A stretch of DNA of 64,000 nt from contig CBDATO010000001.1 of assembly GCA_965199805.1 (NCBI GenBank), positions 2,170,001 through 2,234,000 on the forward strand, written 5' to 3'. A program made the translations under genes and the position numbers. Below are positions 15,414 through 24,682 of the stretch, piece by piece. This stretch comes from DATAZK01 sp965199805. GTDB taxonomy: Bacteria; Actinomycetota; Actinomycetes; Frankiales; Frankiaceae. Position 1 is the stretch's first letter. Each line of letters starts with the position of its first letter. The notes under the pieces are model-generated. The model did not search any database, was not told the DNA's origin, and worked only from the letters and a program-made list of their open reading frames with translations.

Positions 15414-17132
15414 TCAGCCGAAGGTGAACGAGTACGCCTTCAGCCCCGGCGAGAGTGTCACGTCGAGGATGCGCTGCTTGGACGTACTCCCCGAGACAAC
15501 CGTGTAGATGTTCGGTGCGCCCGATACGCGATACGTGGTCGTACGCCCGTCGACGGTGGCCGTGATCGTCCCCGTGCCGCCGACGTCGAGATACACCTCG
15601 CGGGCGAGGAAGTTGAGCCGGAGCTTGGCGTCGGCGCCGGCCGTGAGGTACTCGGGGCCGACGGTCCAGCCGCCCGACAGCGCCCAGCCGCCCGCCGGCA
15701 CGGTCGCCGGGAAGCGCAGTGTTGAGGTGCCGGCCGCTGCCGTGTCGCCGACGTAGCTGTTGGCCCGGTCCGAGCCGAGGTACGTCTCCGCCGACTGCGC
15801 CTCGGTGGGGGTGGTGTCCGGCAGGTCGGTGGCCTTCGGCAGCGTGACTCCGGGCCGGGCGGCCTGGATCAGCTGCCGGATGTGGCTCTCCGTCGCGGCG
15901 TACGCGCCCTCACCCACCGACGCGAAGCGGACCGTGCCGGTGGCGTCGATCAGGTAGTCGGCCGGCCAGGAGCTGTTGGAGTACGCGTCCCAGGTGGCGT
16001 AGTCGTTGTCGAGCGCCACCGGATACGTGATCTTCAGACGCTTCGCCCCGGCCATGACGTTGCCCCGGTCGTGCTCGAACGCGTACTCCGGGGTGTGCAC
16101 GCCGACCACGACGAGGCCGAGGTTGCGGTAGCGCTCGTACCAGGCCTCGACGTGGGGGATCGCCCGCTGGCAGTTGATGCAGGAGTACGCCCAGAAGTCG
16201 ATCAGGACGACCTTGCCCTTGAGCTGCGCGGCGGTGACCGGCTTGTCGTCGGCGGTGTTCACCCACGAGCTGATGCCGGTGATCTCGGGAGCCGCGCCGC
16301 AGTTCTGCAGGCCCGAGGCGGACTTGTCGGCGCAGGTGGTCAGCGTGCTGTCCTGCTTGGTGCCGAGCGCAGCGCGGAGGGCGTTGTCCTTCTGCAGGGC
16401 CGTGTTGACGCCGTTGGTGTAGTCGGGCACGGCGCGCTGGAGCACGTCGGTGAGGTTGAACGTCAAGGCGACGGCCAGCGCGATCAGCACGACGCCGGCC
16501 GTGGTGCGGACGCGGCGCTGCCGGGTGCGGAACGTCCGGATCCGCTGGGTGATGCCGCGCCCGGCGAGAGCGAACGCGAGCAGCGGTATGGCGGTGCCCA
16601 CCGCGAAGGCGAGGGTGAGCACGACGGTGCGGTAGCCGATCCGGCCGGTGGCACCCGCGACGGTGATGGCCGCCAGTACGGGGCCGGCGCACGGCACGTA
16701 GACCGCTCCGAGGGCGAGGCCCAGGACGAACCCTCCGCGGTCACCGCGCACCTGCCGCTGCCCGAAGCGGCGGAACGGGCGCTGCAGCAGCTCCTCGACG
16801 CTCGGGACGATCATGCCGATGCCGAGCAGCACGAGGATCGACAGGCCGGCCCAGCGGATCACGCCGGTGGGGATGTGCAGCGCCTTGAGCACGAGCGTGC
16901 CCAGCAGCGTGAAGATCGCAAAGCTGAGCGCGAGCCCGGCGACGATCAGGTAGGGGCGGCGCCGGCTCGTGGGTGCAGTCGCTGCAGCCGGTGCGGGTCT
17001 GTCCACGTCTGCGGGTGCCCGGTGCACCCCGTCGTCGGTCCCGATGCCGCCGGACAGGAAGACCGCAGGCAGCACCGGCAGCACGCAGGGCGAGACGCCG
17101 GTGACCAGGCCGCCGACCAGCCCGAGCAGCAC
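15414..17132 (-). CDS. dipZ: DipZ-like membrane thiol-disulfide protein (CcdA domain plus thioredoxin domain)
   Basis: From the GTG at 17132 it has 572 residues. Residues 1-230 form a CcdA-type membrane domain with the two transport cysteines Cys16 (VSPCVLP) and Cys148 (VPCAGP). An extracellular TlpA/thioredoxin-like domain has CINC at 318-321 (WAYSCINC). The last 150 residues resemble the C-terminal beta domain of mycobacterial DipZ. It should carry reducing equivalents across the membrane for thiol maturation. The start is uncertain: GGAGG is well placed for a CTG at 17144, which would give the family's usual N-terminus. It is followed by the pentapeptide gene. Confidence 0.87.
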   Translation of the reverse strand: MLLGLVGGLVTGVSPCVLPVLPAVFLSGGIGTDDGVHRAPADVDRPAPAAATAPTSRRRPYLIVAGLALSFAIFTLLGTLVLKALHIPTGVIRWAGLSILVLLGIGMIVPSVEELLQRPFRRFGQRQVRGDRGGFVLGLALGAVYVPCAGPVLAAITVAGATGRIGYRTVVLTLAFAVGTAIPLLAFALAGRGITQRIRTFRTRQRRVRTTAGVVLIALAVALTFNLTDVLQRAVPDYTNGVNTALQKDNALRAALGTKQDSTLTTCADKSASGLQNCGAAPEITGISSWVNTADDKPVTAAQLKGKVVLIDFWAYSCINCQRAIPHVEAWYERYRNLGLVVVGVHTPEYAFEHDRGNVMAGAKRLKITYPVALDNDYATWDAYSNSSWPADYLIDATGTVRFASVGEGAYAATESHIRQLIQAARPGVTLPKATDLPDTTPTEAQSAETYLGSDRANSYVGDTAAAGTSTLRFPATVPAGGWALSGGWTVGPEYLTAGADAKLRLNFLAREVYLDVGGTGTITATVDGRTTTYRVSGAPNIYTVVSGSTSKQRILDVTLSPGLKAYSFTFG

Positions 17133-17207
17133 CAGCGTGAGCAGACCGGCCTCCGATGCGGAACGGCAACGACAGGGTGACGGTACGGCCGGTGCCTGGG
17201 AGTGCGC

Positions 17208-17495
17208 TTACGGCCGGTGCGAGAGCTCCGGGTCGCCGTGGACGGCGCGCGTCTCCGGCGGCATCCCGGCCGGGTTGGGACCGAGTGCGCGGCCCATCGC
17301 GGGGCCGAGCCGCTCGGCGTTGAACCGGACGCTGTGATCCTCGGTCTCCCAGATGTCGACGATGCGCCAGCCGCTCGAGGAGGGACCCGACACGTGGCCG
17401 ATGAGGCCGTCGGGCAGGTCGGGGCCCAGCTCGGCGTCGACCTTGGCGATTTCCGCGGCGGTGACGCCGGGCAGATCCGTGCAGAAGGCGTACAT
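17208..17495 (-). CDS. Small conserved protein, dimeric alpha-beta-barrel-like
   Basis: A 95-residue soluble protein. The segment SSSGWRIVDIWETEDHSVRF, followed by a helix and a Pro-rich tail, resembles small ABM/stress-responsive dimeric alpha-beta-barrel proteins, which bind or oxidise aromatic or reactive small molecules. No catalytic residue can be named. The ATG has a good Shine-Dalgarno (AAGGAG). It is divergent from a TetR gene, and the double operator at 17509-17543 lies directly in its promoter, so it is the probable target of that repressor. Confidence 0.65.
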   Translation of the reverse strand: MYAFCTDLPGVTAAEIAKVDAELGPDLPDGLIGHVSGPSSSGWRIVDIWETEDHSVRFNAERLGPAMGRALGPNPAGMPPETRAVHGDPELSHRP

Positions 17496-17508
17496 GGCTC
17501 TCCTTCAG

Positions 17509-17543
17509 TAGAGTCGAGCTCTATCGGATAGAGCTGTACTCTA
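17509..17543. promoter_or_regulatory. Double TetR operator in a divergent promoter
   Basis: Two copies of TAGAG-N5-CTCTA (17509-17523 and 17529-17543) sit 20 bp apart. Together they form a 35-bp imperfect palindrome centred on base 17526 with 15 of 17 paired positions. The right copy contains the probable -10 box (TACTCT, 17537-17542) of the TetR gene, so binding would shut off both the regulator and the divergent 95-residue gene. Two sites two helical turns apart suggest two dimers bound on adjacent sites, as in QacR. Confidence 0.8.
17537..17542 (+). promoter_or_regulatory. Putative -10 box inside the operator, leaderless (TetR gene)
   Basis: TACTCT, six bases before the GTG at 17549, inside the right-hand operator copy, indicating autoregulation. 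Confidence 0.55.
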
Positions 17544-17548
17544 GCGAT

Positions 17549-18211
17549 GTGTCCGAGCCCGTCAATACCCGGCGCTACGACAATTCCCGGCGCGAGAAGG
17601 CGGCTCGGCAGACGCGGCATGCGATCGTCGACGCGGCCCGCGGCCTGTTCGTCGGCGACGGGTACGCGGGCACGACCCTCGCGGCCATCGCCGGGCGGGC
17701 GGGCGTCAGCGTGCAGACCGTGTACGCCCAGTTCGGCAGCAAGAGCAACGTGCTCAAGGTGGTGGTCGATCAGACCGTCGCCGGAGACGACGACCCGCGT
17801 CCCATCGCGGAACGCGAGGACGTCACCGACATCTACGCAGAGCCGGATCCGCGTCGCAAGCTCCGCTTCCACGCCCGCCAGGCCAGCGACATCCTCAAGC
17901 GGATGGCTCCGGTCGAACGCATGATGCGCAGCGCCGCGGCCGTGAACGCCGATGCCGCCGGCCAGCTCGGAAGGGGTCGGGAGCAGCGCCGTCGCGCCAT
18001 GGGCTTGATGGCGACGCATTTCGCCGAGCAGGGATTGTTGCGTCCTGACCGGACGGTCGACGAGGTCGCGGACCGCGTCGCCGCGCTGATCGACCCGGCG
18101 CTCTACTGGCTGGCCACCGAGGAGCAGAGCCTCTCGCACGAGGAGTACGAGCAGTGGCTGTACGAGCTGCTCGTCGTCACGGTGCTGGGGGACCCGGTCA
18201 CGTCCGCCTGA
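17549..18211 (+). CDS. TetR-family transcriptional regulator
   Basis: A 220-residue repressor. The N-terminal helix-turn-helix is at about 41-62 (TTLAAIAGRAGVSVQTVYAQ followed by FGSKSNVL), and a helical ligand/dimerisation domain follows. The GTG at 17549 leaves no room for a Shine-Dalgarno after the operator, so the mRNA is probably leaderless and autorepressed. It is divergent from the small barrel-like protein and, beyond it, the DipZ-like gene. This suggests a response to an oxidant or reactive small molecule, but the ligand is unknown. Confidence 0.9.
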   Translation: MSEPVNTRRYDNSRREKAARQTRHAIVDAARGLFVGDGYAGTTLAAIAGRAGVSVQTVYAQFGSKSNVLKVVVDQTVAGDDDPRPIAEREDVTDIYAEPDPRRKLRFHARQASDILKRMAPVERMMRSAAAVNADAAGQLGRGREQRRRAMGLMATHFAEQGLLRPDRTVDEVADRVAALIDPALYWLATEEQSLSHEEYEQWLYELLVVTVLGDPVTSA

Positions 18212-18228
18212 CGGGGCTTTTCGGCGTT

Positions 18229-18298
18229 TGCCTGTGGACGCACGAGGTCCCTTGAGCTTGCGGTCGATTCCACCGGCGAGTCTCGACCAAAAGGTCTA
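18229..18298. repeat. Solo copy of the DUF222-associated ~70-bp element
   Basis: It matches the element at 51347-51416 that precedes the DUF222-HNH gene. TGCCTGTGGAC is identical (18229-18239), a 14-base non-conserved spacer of equal length follows, then a 45-base block (18254-18298) with only three differences. The block contains GACCAAAAGGTC, able to form a hairpin, and inverted GGTCGA/TCGACC hexamers. No DUF222 gene is nearby. It lies between the convergent TetR and hydrolase genes, ending 12 bases before the hydrolase stop codon. Confidence 0.85.
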
Positions 18299-18309
18299 CT
18301 TGGGGTGGC

Positions 18310-19074
18310 TCAGAAGAACGGCTCCGGCGGCCCGCCGCGCAGCCACTGGATGAGCAGTGGGTTGATCGTCGCGCCGCTCTCGATCGGCACGGCGTGACTG
18401 CCGGGCAGCACCGCGAGCCGCGCATCCGGGATCGCGGCGACCACCTCGAGGCTGTGCACGACCGTCACCTCGTCCTGGTCACCCTGCAGCACCAGCGTCG
18501 GGGCCTGCACCTCGGCGAAGGTCGCGAGGTCGAGCTCCGGCTCGGTCGCGATCATCCGCATCAGCTTGCCGTAGACCTCGGCGAAGTGGGCCGGTCCGTC
18601 GGGGGAGGCGGTGTCGTACTCGGCGCGCAGGAAGGTCATGGCCTCGCTGCCCGCATCGAGGAGCTCGTCGACCAGGCCGTGGGCGATCTTGCCGCTCGAG
18701 TTGTAGTACTGCCCGATCAGCACCAGCCGGTCGACCAGGTCGGGCCGGCGCAGCGCCACGAGCACCCCGACGACGGCGCCGTCGCTCCAGCCGACGATGT
18801 GCGCCCGCCGGCCGACCACCGCGTCGAGGTAGGCGATCGTGTCGTCGGCCATGTCGGAGTACGTGATCGGCCCGGGCACGTCGGCCGTGTGCACGTGGCC
18901 GCGGCGCTCCGGCGCGAAGACCTGGTAGCCCGCCTCGACGAGCGCCGGGGTCTGGGCGCCCCACGACGAGGCGCCCGCGAAGGCGCCGTGCAGCAGCACG
19001 ACCGGCTCGCCCGACCCGGTCACCTCGTGCCAGACCTCGTCGGGCCCGTCACCCGGCACCTCGACGTACGGCAT
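18310..19074 (-). CDS. Alpha/beta-hydrolase
   Basis: A 254-residue alpha/beta-hydrolase-fold enzyme. VVLLHGAFAGASSW supplies the oxyanion hole, the nucleophile elbow is GWSDGAVVG (catalytic Ser), and the late His is in LPGSHAVPIE. Relatives are esterases, lactonases or C-C hydrolases, and the substrate is unknown. The ATG at 19074 has a GGGAGG Shine-Dalgarno. The gene starts 13 bases after the D-aminoacylase-like gene, so the two form an operon and may act in sequence. Its stop codon abuts the solo repeat element. Confidence 0.88.
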   Translation of the reverse strand: MPYVEVPGDGPDEVWHEVTGSGEPVVLLHGAFAGASSWGAQTPALVEAGYQVFAPERRGHVHTADVPGPITYSDMADDTIAYLDAVVGRRAHIVGWSDGAVVGVLVALRRPDLVDRLVLIGQYYNSSGKIAHGLVDELLDAGSEAMTFLRAEYDTASPDGPAHFAEVYGKLMRMIATEPELDLATFAEVQAPTLVLQGDQDEVTVVHSLEVVAAIPDARLAVLPGSHAVPIESGATINPLLIQWLRGGPPEPFF

Positions 19075-19087
19075 CGCGCCTCCCGGC

Positions 19088-20815
<1,728 letters not shown>

Positions 20816-20924
20816 TGCAGACCTGCTCCCTGGTCGACGACCAACTGTCGCTATGTTCGCACCCCGGAAGTTCGAGACGCCGTCGGCCCAGGCGGCGGCT
20901 GCCGGCGTCGATCGGGGAATGCGC

Positions 20925-21989
20925 ATGATCTTCCAGCCCGATTTTCAGATCCGCCGCGTGGTCACCGGTCACGACGAGCACGGCAGCCCGGTGATCGTCG
21001 CCGACGGCGTGCCGCCACGCACCGTCACCTCGGCGGCCGGGCACGGGCTGTCGGAGCTGCTGTGGTTCACCGCGCCGCCGACCTCGCCCGACGACGGCAC
21101 CGACGTGGTGCCGGAGCTGCTCGGCCGCTTCCCCGAGGCGGGCGCGTCGACCTGCCGGCTGATCCGCTTCCCCGGCTTCCCGGCCGGTACCCCGGTGGAC
21201 GAGACCTGGCTGCGGGTCGCCGGGGAGGACGCCGGGCAGCCGGGCCGGCACCGGTCCGAGACGCTCGACCTCATGATCGTCCTGGAGGGGGAGCTGACCC
21301 TGGGCCTCGACGACGGTGAGTACGCCCTCGTCCCCGGTGACGCCGTCATCCAGCGCGGCACGCAGCACCGCTGGCGCGTCATGGGCCAGCAGCCCTGCAC
21401 GTTCCTGTCCGTGCTGATGGCGCCCCAGGCTCTTGATCGAGTGCAGTCTGCGGCGCACGACCGGTCGCCGAAGTCCGTCCTGCCACCCGCGCGGGCCGGC
21501 TGGGACACCGGCGGACGGCCGCGCCGGCTGGTGACCACCACGTATCCCAACGGTCGGTCGGGGGTCGCGCCCATCGGCCCGCCGCCGGCGCTGCTGGACG
21601 TGCCCGGCCCCGAAGGAATCGCGCTGCACGACTTCTGGCAGACCGGCGGCCCGCTCGCGCACGTCGAGCAGGGCGGCGACGTCGGGTGGACGCTGGAGCC
21701 CGCAGGCGGCGGCGTCGCCTTCCGGCAGGTGTCGTTCGGCGCCGAGCACTCGGCGGGAGTCGGCGGCCTGCACACCACGGCGACCATCGACATCGACGTG
21801 ATCATGGAGGGGCAGGTCGAGCTGATGCTGCCCGCGGGGCCGGGTGCCGCGGAGGCCACCACCACCGTGCTGGAGGCGGGTGACGTCGTCGTGCAACGCG
21901 GCACGGCTCACCGCTGGACCCCGGTGGGAGGCCGACCGGCACGGATGGCCTCGGTGATGTTCGGCTTCGGCAGTCCCGCCGGTGCCTGA
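20925..21989 (+). CDS. Two-domain cupin (bicupin)
   Basis: A 354-residue protein with two cupin barrels, each ending in the same strand pattern. The first is LDLMIVLEGELTLGL...GDAVIQRGTQHRW (about residues 110-150). The second is IDIDVIMEGQVELML...GDVVVQRGTAHRW (near 285-335). Each has a terminal metal-type His in 'GTxHRW', but the full HxH...E...H set is incomplete by eye, so enzyme activity is uncertain. The start is taken at 20925 (GGGGA seven bases upstream); an ATG at 20853 is possible. It is divergent from the amidohydrolase and may share its pathway. Confidence 0.8.
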   Translation: MIFQPDFQIRRVVTGHDEHGSPVIVADGVPPRTVTSAAGHGLSELLWFTAPPTSPDDGTDVVPELLGRFPEAGASTCRLIRFPGFPAGTPVDETWLRVAGEDAGQPGRHRSETLDLMIVLEGELTLGLDDGEYALVPGDAVIQRGTQHRWRVMGQQPCTFLSVLMAPQALDRVQSAAHDRSPKSVLPPARAGWDTGGRPRRLVTTTYPNGRSGVAPIGPPPALLDVPGPEGIALHDFWQTGGPLAHVEQGGDVGWTLEPAGGGVAFRQVSFGAEHSAGVGGLHTTATIDIDVIMEGQVELMLPAGPGAAEATTTVLEAGDVVVQRGTAHRWTPVGGRPARMASVMFGFGSPAGA

Positions 21990-22022
21990 CCCGTCGGGGC
22001 GCTTCTGCGACAGGATGGGCAG

Positions 22023-22376
22023 ATGAGCGACGAATCAATCCCCGGTATCGAGGTCGACGTCCCGCCGAGCGGCACCGGCTGCGTCGAGTGCCTGGCGACC
22101 GGCGGATGGTGGCTGCACCTGCGCCGCTGCGCCGCCTGCGGCCACGTCGGCTGCTGCGACACCTCGCCGTCGCAGCACGCGACCGCCCACGCCCGCACCA
22201 GCGACCACGCCTTCATCCAGAGCTTCGAGCCGGGTGAGGACTGGTTCTGGAGCTACTCCACCGACGGCTTCTACGACGGCCCGAAGCTCGCGGCGCCGGA
22301 TTCGCACCCGGCCGACCAGCCGGTGCCCGGGCCGGCCGGCGCCGTGCCCTCCGACTGGCGCAGCCACCTGCACTGA
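22023..22376 (+). CDS. UBP-type zinc-finger protein
   Basis: A 117-residue protein with a single zf-UBP domain. Cys20, Cys23, Cys36, Cys39 and Cys44 with His52, His56 and His62 match the domain's zinc ligands (GCVEC...RRCAACGHVGCC...QHATAH...DHAF). In eukaryotes this finger binds the ubiquitin C-terminus. Stand-alone bacterial versions of about this length occur in actinobacteria with unknown function. The C-terminus is Pro-rich (PADQPVPGPAG). The ATG follows CAGGAT at six bases, so the start may be leaderless. Confidence 0.87.
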   Translation: MSDESIPGIEVDVPPSGTGCVECLATGGWWLHLRRCAACGHVGCCDTSPSQHATAHARTSDHAFIQSFEPGEDWFWSYSTDGFYDGPKLAAPDSHPADQPVPGPAGAVPSDWRSHLH

Positions 22377-22403
22377 CAGCCACCTCTAACTGAGGAGGAG
22401 CCG

Positions 22404-22952
22404 TCAGGAGCTCTCGGCCAGCAGCTCCTTGACGGTCAGCTCGAGTCGCTCGGCGTCGGAGGTCCCGATCAGCTGGGCGGCCACTCGGCCCCGGCGGTCC
22501 AGCAGCTGGGTCATCGCGAGTCCCGCGGTGGCCAGCCGGTGGGTCTGGCGTACGAGCGCGCCCGCCGGCGGGGTCGGGTACGTGATGATCCGCCCCTGCA
22601 CGGCCACGCGGATCGGGGTCAGCTCGCTGCTGGTGATCGTCACCTGCAGTGAACGCACGCCGCTCCCGCGCAGCTCGGTGTAGGTGCGGCGCAGCAGGGC
22701 GAGCTGCGGCTTCATGGCGGGTGAGTTCGGCACGTCGAAGCCGAGCAGCAGTACGCGTCCCCGCCACTGCGTCGTGGTGGCGATCCCGCCGCGGCCGCTG
22801 ACGCCGACGAACGTGATGGCGTCCTCGCGCTGCGCGGCCGGGATGAGGGCGTACGGACGCGCACCGGCCCCGGCGGGCGCGCCGCAGCCCGCCGCACCGC
22901 CTATCAGCGCGACCACGACGGCGGCCGTCAGCACACGGCTCGTCGCTCTCAC
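22404..22952 (-). CDS. Putative lipoprotein with a redoxin-like fold but no active cysteines
   Basis: From the GTG at 22952 it has 182 residues, with an N-terminal lipoprotein signal (VVVALIGGAAGC, lipidated Cys23). The mature part (WRGRVLLLGFDVPNSPAMKPQLALLRRTYTEL...VTIT) has the helix/strand order of SCO/TlpA-type thioredoxin folds, but no cysteine remains after the lipidated one. It may be a binding or chaperone derivative. This is a fold impression, not a firm family match. It is divergent from the GntR/FCD regulator at 23051. Confidence 0.55.
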   Translation of the reverse strand: MRATSRVLTAAVVVALIGGAAGCGAPAGAGARPYALIPAAQREDAITFVGVSGRGGIATTTQWRGRVLLLGFDVPNSPAMKPQLALLRRTYTELRGSGVRSLQVTITSSELTPIRVAVQGRIITYPTPPAGALVRQTHRLATAGLAMTQLLDRRGRVAAQLIGTSDAERLELTVKELLAESS

Positions 22953-23050
22953 GGTGTGGGTCTGCCCGCGATCGGGTCCGCCCACCGTCCGCATGGGACG
23001 ATGTCGTCGGTCGCACACCGACGACCGAGTCCGATCGCGGGGGAGGCCGG

Positions 23051-23749
23051 GTGCCAGGGCGCCTCGACACGGCACCTGACGTCAAACAGCGGCCCGACTC
23101 GCTGTCGCGCCAGATCTACGACCAGCTCCGCGAGGGCATCATCCGGGGTCGCTATCCGCAGGGCAGCAGGCTTGCGGAGCAACCCCTGGCCGAGGAGCTG
23201 CAGGTGTCGAGGGTGCCGCTGCGGGAGGCCGTACCCCTGCTGGCCTTCGACGGCTTCGTCCACACGCTGCCGCGTCGGGGAGCGGTCGTCACGACGTGGA
23301 CCACCCGGGCTGCGCACGACCTCTTCGACCTGCGGTTGTGCATGGAGGTGGGGGCAGCCCGCTTCGCCGCCCGTCAGGTCGGCCGCGGCGCCTCCGTGGA
23401 GCCGCTGCGCGCCGTGCTGGACCACTCGCGGGGCAGCGTCACCACGCTCGACGCGTATCGCATCGCCGCAGACAGCACCCGCTTCCACGAGATGGTCGTG
23501 GACCTGACCGGCAACGATTTCCTGCGCTCCGCGATGCGCTCGGTCACCGGCCGGATGATGTGGCTGTTCTTTCTGACCTCCGAGTTGAACCCGGTCGTGG
23601 CCTGGGAGGGGCACTACGAGCTGCTCGAGGCGATCGAGTCCGGCAACGAGCGGGTGGCCGAGAGCATCGCCTACGCCCACATCGAAGGTGACCGCAACGA
23701 GTCGATGCGGGTGCTCGTCGAGGAGCGCGGGATCACCGACACGGACTGA
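23051..23749 (+). CDS. GntR-family regulator, FCD subfamily
   Basis: A 232-residue regulator. The winged helix-turn-helix is at about 20-80 (LAEELQVSRVPLREAVPLLA), and the FCD domain (about 90-215) keeps metal/ligand residues (DSTRFHEMVVDLTGND, EGHYELLEAIESGN). The GTG has a strong purine-rich Shine-Dalgarno (GGGGGAGG). It precedes the racemase-ABC-oxygenase operon. GTATAC-centred palindromes, typical of FCD-regulator operators, lie at 23791-23798 and 23936-23943, so it most likely controls that operon in response to a pathway intermediate. Confidence 0.9.
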   Translation: MPGRLDTAPDVKQRPDSLSRQIYDQLREGIIRGRYPQGSRLAEQPLAEELQVSRVPLREAVPLLAFDGFVHTLPRRGAVVTTWTTRAAHDLFDLRLCMEVGAARFAARQVGRGASVEPLRAVLDHSRGSVTTLDAYRIAADSTRFHEMVVDLTGNDFLRSAMRSVTGRMMWLFFLTSELNPVVAWEGHYELLEAIESGNERVAESIAYAHIEGDRNESMRVLVEERGITDTD

Positions 23750-23764
23750 GCGATCACTACCTTT

Positions 23765-23780
23765 TGCTCCACGTGAAACA
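23765..23780. other. parS-like 16-mer
   Basis: TGCTCCACGTGAAACA matches the bacterial parS consensus (ParB binding) at 14 of 16 positions; the right half and centre are perfect. It lies in the 201-bp gap after the GntR gene. It may be a genuine secondary parS or a chance CACGTG-containing regulatory site; no parAB or replication genes are in the window. Confidence 0.35.
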
Positions 23781-23790
23781 GAACCGAAAC

Positions 23791-23798
23791 GGTATACC
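23791..23798. promoter_or_regulatory. GTATAC-type operator, copy 1
   Basis: GGTATACC, a perfect 8-base palindrome within AACGGTATACCTG. It shares GTATACCGTTT, in inverted orientation, with copy 2 at 23936. Both fit binding by the neighbouring FCD-type GntR regulator. Confidence 0.6.
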
Positions 23799-23935
23799 TG
23801 CTCCGAGCCCTGGCTCCGGCTGGTCAGGCGCTTGATCCCGCTGAAAGCAGCTGCTCAGACGCCCTCGCCGTCCAGTGGCGGCGCCGGCGTGCCTCGAATC
23901 GTTGCCCTGCTGTAGCCCAGGCGAAACAGCCGCTT

Positions 23936-23943
23936 GTATACCG
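23936..23943. promoter_or_regulatory. GTATAC-type operator overlapping the racemase-operon promoter, copy 2
   Basis: GTATACCG (23936-23943), within TTGTATACCGTTTTT, ends seven bases before the ATG at 23951 and overlaps a possible -10 box (TATACC). Binding of the GntR regulator here would block the operon directly. Confidence 0.65.
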
Positions 23944-23950
23944 TTTTTCC

Positions 23951-24682
23951 ATGTCACCCCGCGTCGACGACATCCCGTCGCGCACCATCGCGATCATCAA
24001 TCCGAACACCATGGAGTCGATGACGCGCCTGGTGGTCGCGGGGGCGCGTGGTGCGACCGGTCCGGGCATCCGCCTGGTCGGCTCGACTGCTGCCCGCGGC
24101 GTCGCCTCGGTGGAGAGCGCTACCGACGAGGTGTGGGGCGCCCTTGCCGTCCTCGAGCAGGTGCAGGCGGCCGAGCAGGCCGGCATCGACGGTCATGCGG
24201 TCGACGGATACGTGATCGCCTGCTTCGGCGACACCGGCGTCCCGGTCGCCAAGGAGACGGCGCGCGGGCCGGTGGTCGGCATGACCGAGGCGGCGCTGTT
24301 CACGGCGGCCACCATCGCGGCGCGCTTCACGGTCATCACGCTGCCGCCACGCACCCGCGAGCAGTCCCACCGGGTCCTTCGGGAGACCGGGCTCGCCCAC
24401 CGCTGCACGGTGCGGGCGATCGACGAGCCGGTGGCGGAGGTGCATGACGGGTCGTTGCACCTGCTCGAAGCTGTCGTCGCCGAGGCTCGCAAAGCGATTG
24501 CCGAGGACGCGGCCGAGGCGCTCGTACTCGGGTGCGCCGGGCTGTCGGACCTGGTCGAGCCGCTGACGAAGGCTCTGGAGATCCCGGTCGTGGAAGGGGT
24601 CGCGGCGGCCGTCACCATGGTGCAGGGCCTGCTGGCCCAGGGTCTGTCGACCTCCCGCGCGAGCACGTACGCGGCGCCGTGA
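23951..24682 (+). CDS. Asp/Glu/hydantoin racemase-family protein
   Basis: A 243-residue member of the Asp/Glu racemase superfamily, HyuE-like branch. It carries both catalytic cysteines of cofactor-independent racemases: Cys91 in ACFGDTG and Cys195 in LGCAGLSD. It opens with the family strand AIINPNT. It may racemise hydantoins, or act on a related decarboxylation or isomerisation step. It is first in a run of overlapping genes, with a GTGA overlap to the amidohydrolase, and is presumably controlled through the GTATAC operator just upstream. Confidence 0.88.
   Translation: MSPRVDDIPSRTIAIINPNTMESMTRLVVAGARGATGPGIRLVGSTAARGVASVESATDEVWGALAVLEQVQAAEQAGIDGHAVDGYVIACFGDTGVPVAKETARGPVVGMTEAALFTAATIAARFTVITLPPRTREQSHRVLRETGLAHRCTVRAIDEPVAEVHDGSLHLLEAVVAEARKAIAEDAAEALVLGCAGLSDLVEPLTKALEIPVVEGVAAAVTMVQGLLAQGLSTSRASTYAAP

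Noticed and set aside
22380..22400. Terminator after the zinc-finger gene (CCTC/GAGG)
   Set aside because: The stem is only four base pairs and could easily arise by chance.
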